From the NCBI RefSeq assembly GCF_900635455.1, contig NZ_LR134116.1, positions 4,464,001 to 4,528,000 on the forward strand: a DNA stretch of 64,000 nucleotides, read 5' to 3'. The DNA is from Yersinia intermedia. Its GTDB lineage: Bacteria; Pseudomonadota; Gammaproteobacteria; Enterobacterales; Enterobacteriaceae. This document shows, in pieces, positions 57,759 to 64,000 of this stretch. The first letter of the stretch is position 1. Each line of letters opens with the position of its first letter. The notes under the pieces were generated by a model. The model was not told the origin of the DNA. It did no database searches and saw nothing but the letters and a program-made list of their open reading frames with translations. The translations under genes and the position numbers were made by a program.

Positions 57759-58928
57759 TTAATAATAATTGATCAAGAATACGGCTTTACCATTTGCTTT
57801 ACCCGGTACGGCGTTCGCTTCGGTTTGAATATAACGAGCCACCAGTGGAACGCGTATCGTAGAGCTGCCGTCTTTTGGCAGCGTTAACGTTTGTTCTGCG
57901 GCAAAGTCAAAGAATGTTGGCGCCTGGTTGCTCATACCCCAACCGATTTGTATGCCTACACCCGATGCAGCTCCCGGTACCGTTGAATCGATAGCCATCA
58001 CTCCATTTGTCGAATCAATAACATTGCTCGTTGGTGTTAATCGCACACCAATACTGTTACTGGTTGACGTTGCTACAGCACCCGTACCGGTGCTGTAGTC
58101 AAACATCAGTGTGCTATTGTTTGCATTATAGAAGCCATAAAAAGTAGGGCAATTTGTCAAGGTAATCGAGGCATCTACCCACGGCGTTGTGGCACCAATA
58201 GCCGTAAAGTATTGCCGTTTCTCATAACTCCCCATATTCACATTCACATTCGGTGTCGTGCAGGTCTGGGTAGATACTGTTAACTGCCCCTGAAACTTGA
58301 TCACGTAAGCTTTGACGGGAAGTCCTGCTGTTGCAGGGTGAACCAGTGGGTTAACAATAGAGATATTGGCAGACGGCAGTTTTGAGGCATCAAGACTATA
58401 ACTTCCAGGTGTAATCGTGCCGGTTTTTATTAATGAGACATAGAGGGTTCTACCCGTCAGGTAAGGTTCATATGACCCACCTGTCACTGGACTTTGCACA
58501 TCAGCAGGATATTGATAGTTAGCCTGGCCCAAAATAGCCGCATCAGCATTGTTGTTACGGGATATGGCAATCCCGATACCCGGAATATTGGTCTGATATA
58601 CCGCACCGCTAAAGGGGCTACCCGTCCAATTAGCCAGTGGCAAAGGGGCCTGCTCAATCCCCCATGTAATATTGAACCACATAGTAGTATCTACTGGGGA
58701 TGTGCATTTCATCACGCTAAGGCCGGTTGACCCACTATTCCAACGCCCCTGATAAATCACCGTTCCGACTGGAATATCTGCACCGGCTGAAATCGCCGGA
58801 GGGGTGAGTTGCACCGTATCCGTGCGGGGGGCCCCGTTCTGCGGCGCACAAACCACCTCAGCCCAAACGCTATGGCTGGTCATCATGAGTAAAACAAGCC
58901 CGACGGTACTTTGTATTATTTTTTTCAT
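57759..58928 (-). CDS. fimbrial tip adhesin
   Basis: The 389-residue precursor has a signal peptide (IIQSTVGLVLLMMTSHSVWA) and two parts: an N-terminal receptor-binding-like region (about 25-240) and a C-terminal pilin-like domain (CTTPNVNVNMGSYEKRQYF to the end), which is the FimH-type tip-adhesin layout. It ends AVFLINYY, giving the donor beta-strand for chaperone binding. Cysteine pairs fit each domain. The start at 58928 has AAGGTG. Last gene of the operon, 126 bp after the usher. The receptor is unknown. Confidence 0.88.
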   Translation of the reverse strand: MKKIIQSTVGLVLLMMTSHSVWAEVVCAPQNGAPRTDTVQLTPPAISAGADIPVGTVIYQGRWNSGSTGLSVMKCTSPVDTTMWFNITWGIEQAPLPLANWTGSPFSGAVYQTNIPGIGIAISRNNNADAAILGQANYQYPADVQSPVTGGSYEPYLTGRTLYVSLIKTGTITPGSYSLDASKLPSANISIVNPLVHPATAGLPVKAYVIKFQGQLTVSTQTCTTPNVNVNMGSYEKRQYFTAIGATTPWVDASITLTNCPTFYGFYNANNSTLMFDYSTGTGAVATSTSNSIGVRLTPTSNVIDSTNGVMAIDSTVPGAASGVGIQIGWGMSNQAPTFFDFAAEQTLTLPKDGSSTIRVPLVARYIQTEANAVPGKANGKAVFLINYY

Positions 58929-59054
58929 TCGTTCACCTTTGGCACAACTACGCATTACTTTCGCTATTTTGGCGGTCACCGACAGAACACAAAATTGATT
59001 TAAATATACTTTACGCACAAGTTATTACCCCTTTAGTTCTGTATGCCGTTCTTC

Positions 59055-61688
59055 TCAGTTTGTGATGGTTCGATGCTCACTGACTTGTCCCTGAGGCACA
59101 CAGGTCGAGGTAAACCGCATCATCGCGCTGGCTTTACCGTTGGCTAATTGCGGCGGCAGAATATAGTTCAGGTAACATTGCTGGCCGGTACCTTCACCCC
59201 AACTGACTTGCAAGCGACCACGCTCTTCGCTCACCCGCGCATAAATCTGCCCACCCTGACCGACAGAACCCACCACCTGACCTTTGGTGTCTAACACTTG
59301 TGCGCCAAACGGCACCGGTTCGCCATCTGACTGGGTGGCATTGACCAATATTGGATAACCCTTGGTACTTTTATATTTCACCATCACCACCGCACCGGCA
59401 TTCGGGGCCACTTTCTGACTGGTGGATTCCAGCTCCACGTCATAAGAGGTGCCCTTCGGATCGATAGTGATTTCATTCATCTGATAGGCACTCAGATACG
59501 GCACCACGGCATAACCCCGTGAATCAATTTTCACACCAGAGTAACCGGAGACTTCAGCCCCCTCAGCGCCTTTGGCTTCCACCACCGCAAAGGTCTCACT
59601 GCTGTACGGCGTTAACGTCACGCCACCGGGGTGAGCAATCATGCTGCCGGAGATGCCGAAAGAGCCGCTTTGATAACTGCTGCCACCGCCATAAGAGGCC
59701 ATGGTGGTCGCTTTAGCGCCACGGTACTGACCATTGACACTGCCACTGGCACCCGAACCGCCATTGCTGTTCATGGCGGTCGCCCCATAACTGAACTGGC
59801 TTTGCTCGCCAGCACTGCCTGAAACCGATGCCTGTTCGCCCCAGTTGCCCTGACCATTGCGGTTCATTTCCAGCCGCATTTGCGGCACATTCGTCTGGTC
59901 ATTACGCCCCAACGGGAAGCTCATACTGAGCAGATAGGTGTTTTGCATCTCACCAAACCCAGAACGGCTGCGGTTAACGCTGACACCGTAGGTCATACTT
60001 TTATAATTATTGCTGTAACCCACCTGATACTGCTGGTCACTGCCGTCTTTATTCCAGTAATCCTGCAAAGAACCACTGATATACATCTGACCCCAGCCGT
60101 CCGGTAACCCCTGATTGGCAGTAACAGTTAAGCGGTTTTTCGCCCGGTAGATACTGTTGGCATCGTAGCCCTGGCGTTCGGCATCAAGGGTTTGCATCGC
60201 TGTGGAGAAATCCAGGTAGCCTTGAGTCGAAAAGCGGTGCGCCGCCACACTCAGGTTACTGTTGGTTTCTGCAATGACCTTGCTGTAGCTGACCTGATAG
60301 CTCTGACCACTTTCATTGCCGTTGCGCAGGCGGGTATTCGCCTGTGTCACGTCGACCGCCACCGCCCCAATCGGGGTACTGAACGCGGTCCCAACCTGCA
60401 AGGCATAATAGTCTTCACTGGCCTGTGCACCGGTATAACCGGTAATGCTGTTGTTCAGGCCACGCTGATAGGTTCCCTGATAAAGACCCGGTGTAAAGGA
60501 GAGTGAGTCATTGCGCACTTTACCCACCGTCAGGCTGTAGCGCTGCGAACCGGGGCGCAGCAATTGCGCCACCGCCGCAAAAGGCACCTGAAAGTTCTGT
60601 GTGCTGCCGTCGGCTTCACGTACCGTCACATCCAGATTGCCGCCGTAGCCGGTAGGATAGAGGTCATCAATGATAAATTCGCCCGGCGAAACCGTGGTTT
60701 CATACAATACCTGACCACTTTGGCGCACGGTCACCAGCGCATTGGTGCGGGCAATCCCGCGCACTTCCGGCGCATAACCACGCAGAGACTCTGGCAACAT
60801 GCGGTCATCTGTACTGAATTGCGCGCCAGTGAAAGGCACGGTATCGAACAACTGCCCGGTGGTATTGGATTGCCCCAACAACACACGGCCCAGCGCCGCC
60901 GGGACATCCCGCTGCACATAGCTGTTAATACTGCTGTATTTACTGTCGCCATTCTCTTGCCAGTTATACGAGCCGTTATGACGGAAATACCATGAACCGA
61001 GGTTTAACCCGGTGTTAATCCCAGCAAAAGCCGAGTTAAATGTCTGCCCGTTGGAGGAACTGCTGTAGCCATTGAGTGAATAACCCAGCATCCCTGACGT
61101 CACCCCGCTGTCCCACAAAGCCGGATTGACGGTGCCACGGGCGGTACGGAGTAACAGCGCTTGTGGAATAGTAATATCCAGCCGCTGTTCGCCACTGTCA
61201 AAGACCGCCTGGGCATCGGGGAGTAATGACTCCAGATCGACACAGCCCGCCTCTTTTTTCAGTGGGGCCAGTGATTCAAGCGGTAAAACGTCAGTCTTGA
61301 GATTAAGACTGGCAATGACCGACGAGGATAAACAGGCATGGACACTCTTATCGTCGCGGGTCTTAAACTCCACATTCTCATTACCAATCAGGGTATTGTT
61401 TAAATAAATGTCAGCACGGTAGGTGCCGGGTAACACGCTTCCCTCTTTCGAGAAGCGGCTTAAATCAATACCGGAGCCACCGTGTTCAGTATTTAAGTAA
61501 ATATTGTCAAACTCCACAGCCTGGGGTTTATTAGGCTCAAGAGATACAGGACTCTCTGTTTTTCCAATGCTATCAACAGCAAAAACAGCCGGCGATAAAA
61601 AAGCAGCAATAAGAGCCGCCGCCACGGGCGTTAAACGACCACTACGGGTAGGTAGTTCTGCTGAAAAAGGCATTGCGGGGTATTTCAT
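59055..61688 (-). CDS. fimbrial outer-membrane usher
   Basis: The 877-residue usher of the FimD/PapC family assembles pilin-chaperone complexes through the outer membrane. It has a signal sequence, an N-terminal chaperone-binding domain (VEFDNIYLNTEHGGSGIDLSRF), the 24-strand barrel, a plug domain near RGIARTNALVTVRQSG and GEFIIDDLYPTGYGGNLDV, and C-terminal domains with a terminal cysteine pair (GTGQQCYLNYILP and RFTSTCVPQG). Length is normal and the frame is intact. It lies between chaperone and adhesin genes on the minus strand. Confidence 0.95.
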   Translation of the reverse strand: MKYPAMPFSAELPTRSGRLTPVAAALIAAFLSPAVFAVDSIGKTESPVSLEPNKPQAVEFDNIYLNTEHGGSGIDLSRFSKEGSVLPGTYRADIYLNNTLIGNENVEFKTRDDKSVHACLSSSVIASLNLKTDVLPLESLAPLKKEAGCVDLESLLPDAQAVFDSGEQRLDITIPQALLLRTARGTVNPALWDSGVTSGMLGYSLNGYSSSSNGQTFNSAFAGINTGLNLGSWYFRHNGSYNWQENGDSKYSSINSYVQRDVPAALGRVLLGQSNTTGQLFDTVPFTGAQFSTDDRMLPESLRGYAPEVRGIARTNALVTVRQSGQVLYETTVSPGEFIIDDLYPTGYGGNLDVTVREADGSTQNFQVPFAAVAQLLRPGSQRYSLTVGKVRNDSLSFTPGLYQGTYQRGLNNSITGYTGAQASEDYYALQVGTAFSTPIGAVAVDVTQANTRLRNGNESGQSYQVSYSKVIAETNSNLSVAAHRFSTQGYLDFSTAMQTLDAERQGYDANSIYRAKNRLTVTANQGLPDGWGQMYISGSLQDYWNKDGSDQQYQVGYSNNYKSMTYGVSVNRSRSGFGEMQNTYLLSMSFPLGRNDQTNVPQMRLEMNRNGQGNWGEQASVSGSAGEQSQFSYGATAMNSNGGSGASGSVNGQYRGAKATTMASYGGGSSYQSGSFGISGSMIAHPGGVTLTPYSSETFAVVEAKGAEGAEVSGYSGVKIDSRGYAVVPYLSAYQMNEITIDPKGTSYDVELESTSQKVAPNAGAVVMVKYKSTKGYPILVNATQSDGEPVPFGAQVLDTKGQVVGSVGQGGQIYARVSEERGRLQVSWGEGTGQQCYLNYILPPQLANGKASAMMRFTSTCVPQGQVSEHRTITN

Positions 61689-61785
61689 TATTCAATGATT
61701 CCGTAGCGTACAGACGTATTCCGCCCCCACGAAATAAATGTGGTCATCAGCGGATGCTATGTATAGCTGTTATAGAAAAATTAAA

Positions 61786-62505
61786 TTAATGCTTAATGGG
61801 CTGACTCAGTTTATTAAGTGCGCCATAATCATTAATAAATTCAAATTCAACGCTATTACCGGTGGTATTTCCCGGTAACGAAAAAGTCAGCGAATTATTA
61901 GGGCTAATCATTTGGCCTTCAACCGGCGCTGTTTTACTGCCGGTCATCCCCACCGTGACCAAAGAAATATGGAACGGTGTCGGATTGGTGGCTTTAAGTC
62001 CGCCGGGAGTTCTGGTCCAGACCAAAGATTGTGCGGCATCATTGGGATTACCGACCAAACCTGTGGGACGGAAGAACAATTTAATACGGGAACGGTATGC
62101 CATCTGTAAATAGTTCTGGCTGCTACTCGTATCCGCTTTAGCCGGTATCTCTAATACATTTAACCAAAAAACAGATTCTTTATCTTTTGGTAAAGCAGAA
62201 CCGGTATAACTGATTCGCAGTGTCTGGCTTTTATTCGGCTCAACCCGATTAATTGGTGGCGTCAGAACAAAAGGCACTTTCAGCATTTCTGGGCGGGCAT
62301 TCACATCCCCGTTATCAATCCAGCTTTGTAATACTACTGGGCCGGTGCCGGTGTTATTGACTCTTACCGTCACTTCTTTTTGTTTTTCGGGATAAATTAC
62401 CCGGGTTCCGGTAATAACAACACTGGCCTGAACAGAGTGACCGACAAATAAAATCAAGAGCAAGGCTGAAAATACAGTGAAAAAAAGACGGTTAGTGCTG
62501 TTCAT
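61786..62505 (-). CDS. periplasmic fimbrial chaperone
   Basis: The 239-residue protein is a PapD/FimC-type chaperone with a signal peptide (LFFTVFSALLLILFVGHSVQA), two Ig-like domains, the conserved G1-strand region NKSQTLRISYTG, and FWLNVLEIPAK followed by YRSRIKLFFRP, the family signature. GAGG precedes the start. It follows the major subunit gene after a palindromic hairpin and precedes the usher by 97 bp. Confidence 0.95.
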   Translation of the reverse strand: MNSTNRLFFTVFSALLLILFVGHSVQASVVITGTRVIYPEKQKEVTVRVNNTGTGPVVLQSWIDNGDVNARPEMLKVPFVLTPPINRVEPNKSQTLRISYTGSALPKDKESVFWLNVLEIPAKADTSSSQNYLQMAYRSRIKLFFRPTGLVGNPNDAAQSLVWTRTPGGLKATNPTPFHISLVTVGMTGSKTAPVEGQMISPNNSLTFSLPGNTTGNSVEFEFINDYGALNKLSQPIKH

Positions 62506-62561
62506 AACAACCTCGACACTTATTGAATGTGTGCATGCTTAATTTTAGTTCTTATCGTCAA

Positions 62562-62583
62562 AAAGGGCAGATATCTGCCCTTT
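62562..62583 (-). terminator. attenuator-like hairpin after the major fimbrial subunit
   Basis: A perfect 22-bp palindrome built on AAAGGGCAGAT/ATCTGCCCTTT starts 26 bp after the subunit stop; on the minus strand it is followed by two further T (five in all). It could end most transcripts after the subunit gene and let a fraction read on into chaperone and usher. Confidence 0.75.
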
Positions 62584-62609
62584 AAAATTTATATATTACT
62601 CGTTAATAC

Positions 62610-63152
62610 TTATTTGTATTGAATAGAGTAAACCACGTTGCTGACAACTGTACCGGCAGTGGTTGCACCATCAGCATAATATTGAACTGCATACGGCAGT
62701 GAAGCAGAACCAGTAGTAGCATCAATATACGTCGTGCTGGTAGTCTGGTTGCTGTTACCGGCTTTAATTGGTGTCATTGCGTTAGACGCATCCAGCAGTT
62801 CCAGACTAACCTGACCGGCAGTACCGCTTACATTTTTCAGGTGGCCGGTAACCACATCGACACTTGGGCCTGCTTCAAAGAAAGCAGAAACTGTTTTCAG
62901 AGTGCCAGCACAGTTGCTCAGTGCCATGCCAAAGCTGGTGCTGCCTGCAACCTGGTTAGCAGAAGTCAGTTGGTTAGTACCTACTGTCGGCAGTACAACT
63001 GTTGCGTCTGCGCCTTGACCATCAACGGATACATCACAAGTGGAAGCCGTCAGTTCACCATTAAAGGTGATGGTACCGGTAGAAGCAGCTTGAGCAGCGT
63101 TAACACCAGCGAATGCAGCAACGATTGAGGCAATAATAGCTAATTTTTTCAT
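62610..63152 (-). CDS. major fimbrial subunit, type 1 pilin
   Basis: The 180-residue precursor has a signal peptide (MKKLAIIASIVAAFAGVNAA, cut near QAA) and a pilin domain with the usual disulfide pair (TASTCDVSV and LSNCAGT), the N-terminal donor strand GTITFNGEL, and a C-terminal end VVYSIQYK with the penultimate tyrosine. It is first in the four-gene operon, which has no extra minor subunits and no invertase. Type 1-like pili of this kind mediate attachment; exact type unassigned. Confidence 0.93.
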   Translation of the reverse strand: MKKLAIIASIVAAFAGVNAAQAASTGTITFNGELTASTCDVSVDGQGADATVVLPTVGTNQLTSANQVAGSTSFGMALSNCAGTLKTVSAFFEAGPSVDVVTGHLKNVSGTAGQVSLELLDASNAMTPIKAGNSNQTTSTTYIDATTGSASLPYAVQYYADGATTAGTVVSNVVYSIQYK

Positions 63153-63717
63153 TTATATTTCCGATTAATAATAGATGTATGAGTTAAATAACTCGGTACT
63201 GTTATGTGTTAATTCGATTGTGGCTATTCCACAAGAATTCATTAGATATTTATTTATCGCTGCTGGGCAATAAGTCCAGTTAATGAGTTATTTCAATAAT
63301 CCAATTAATGTCAAAGCTCAATGTATATATTTGGTAGCGAAGACGATATTTTAAATATCTTTTATATAGTGGGAGTAAGGCGGGTTTCTAATATTCACAA
63401 TGTCCGTGCTGTATATTAAACCTAAAACATCCTTGTCGCTGTGCTCACTTGCTATGGATTAAAGTATACGCGATCGATTCATCTAGTAAACACCGATATC
63501 ACAGATCAATGGTCTACATGCAATATTATCTTTCAGTGCATTATGCTAAATACTATCTTTGACGAAGATTTTTAGATCGTCTACATATAAAAAAGTAATC
63601 GTTAATGTGGATTAAGATCATTTTAGTAGATTATCATGTTTTTATTTTAATAAATAAAATAGTCCATTTCTATTTGCGGGGAGTAAACAATCTGAACCAC
63701 CCCGTATTTAAGGCTAC

Positions 63718-63765
63718 AAATAAAAATAAAATTCCTACGCCGGTGTGGGAATTTTATTTTTATTT
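63718..63765. terminator. AT-rich 18-bp perfect hairpin
   Basis: AAATAAAAATAAAATTCC (63718-63735) and its exact complement at 63748-63765 enclose a 12-base loop. With A-runs on one side and T-runs on the other it can work as a bidirectional terminator, insulating the fimbrial operon from whatever lies to the right. Confidence 0.65.
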
Positions 63766-63911
63766 GCCGGTGTAAGTACATTCACACTACACTCACCCCA
63801 CTTAATTCTCGATAAATACAAACTAACGTCATGCCTTTTTATAAAGACATAAGGCTAACTTTTTTGGTAATTAGCAAATAGCCAGTAGTGATAAACTCAG
63901 CGTTCTTTTGG

Positions 63912-63940
63912 TGGAAAGGACAGTTCAGGAATCCTTTCCA
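63912..63940. terminator. hairpin near the right edge
   Basis: TGGAAAGGA and TCCTTTCCA form a perfect 9-bp stem with an 11-base loop. There is no T-run. It may belong to a gene beyond the window. Confidence 0.35.
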
Positions 63941-64000
63941 TGATAGCTGACTCAAGTCATTGATTTGGATGACAAATCTTCCGGGAGCAGATTTGAACGC

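Larger units (their letters stand above)
63153..64000. other. long AT-rich region upstream of the fimbrial operon
   Basis: 848 bp without a credible gene up to the window edge. It contains the fimbrial promoter region, a strong AT-rich hairpin at 63718-63765 and a GGAAAGGA hairpin at 63912-63940. I searched for flanking inverted repeats that could mark a phase-variable promoter and saw none. Confidence 0.45.

Noticed and set aside
63153..64000. Possible phase-variable (invertible) fimbrial promoter
   Set aside because: No pair of matching inverted repeats flanking the promoter region and no recombinase gene in the window.

Overview
The window is a stretch of chromosome from a member of the Yersiniaceae, most likely a Yersinia species outside the pestis/pseudotuberculosis pair; the species is inference. 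The backbone follows enterobacterial gene order: asd, yhgN, gntK/gntT/gntR, yhhW, ryhB, yhhY, then yhiN, pitA, uspB/uspA, rsmJ, prlC, rlmJ, gor, yhjD, yhjG, pdeH, kdgK, yhjJ, dctA. Full-length and deleted ERIC-type repeats, frequent in Yersinia, sit between genes. No tRNA, rRNA, insertion sequence, prophage or CRISPR array is visible.

Region by region. 1-6 kb: the end of a LytS-type sensor kinase, the butanediol/acetoin genes budR<->budA-budB, asd, and the MarC-family gene yhgN. 6-10.2 kb: gluconate kinase, high-affinity gluconate permease and the repressor GntR, with a strong GntR double operator next to a perfect-half-site CRP box, then the pirin yhhW. 10.4-11.2 kb: the Fur-controlled small RNA RyhB and the acetyltransferase yhhY. 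11.2-23.1 kb: a myo-inositol catabolic island (iolE, iolG, iolD, a kinase-DUF2090 fusion iolC, an RpiR-type regulator, iolB, iolA and an iolI-like isomerase); no inositol transporter and no separate iolJ aldolase are present. 23.3-28 kb: an MFS transporter with a divergent LysR regulator, and the inducible class C beta-lactamase pair ampR/ampC. 28-36 kb: yhiN, pitA, uspB, uspA, gdhA, and a lone serralysin-type RTX metalloprotease with no type I exporter beside it. 36-53.5 kb: mostly core genes (rsmJ, prlC, rlmJ, gor, a DMT transporter with a divergent XRE-cupin regulator, yhjD, cdh, yhjG, pdeH, a tautomerase, kdgK, yhjJ, dctA). 53.9-57 kb: a pectin-fragment uptake and cleavage operon (kdgM porin, periplasmic family PL2 pectate lyase, CBM32 polygalacturonate-binding protein). 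57.7-63.2 kb: a four-gene chaperone-usher fimbrial operon (major subunit, chaperone, usher, tip adhesin).

The genes connect into physiological themes. KdgM, PelP and the CBM32 protein deliver unsaturated galacturonides, whose breakdown leads to 2-keto-3-deoxygluconate, the substrate of KdgK 6 kb away; KdgR-like boxes lie upstream of both kdgM and kdgK. Gluconate and inositol are further sugar-acid and polyol inputs. Together with plant-polymer use and fimbriae this suggests an organism that alternates between environment or plant matter and a host.

I found no clear previously undescribed multi-gene system. The points most worth a second look are the orphan serralysin with an extended C-terminus, a shared GCGAT-N2-ATCGC palindrome in the two divergent iol promoter regions, the IolC-DUF2090 fusion in a cluster lacking iolJ, and ERIC repeats placed in the iolR leader and directly at the rlmJ stop codon.
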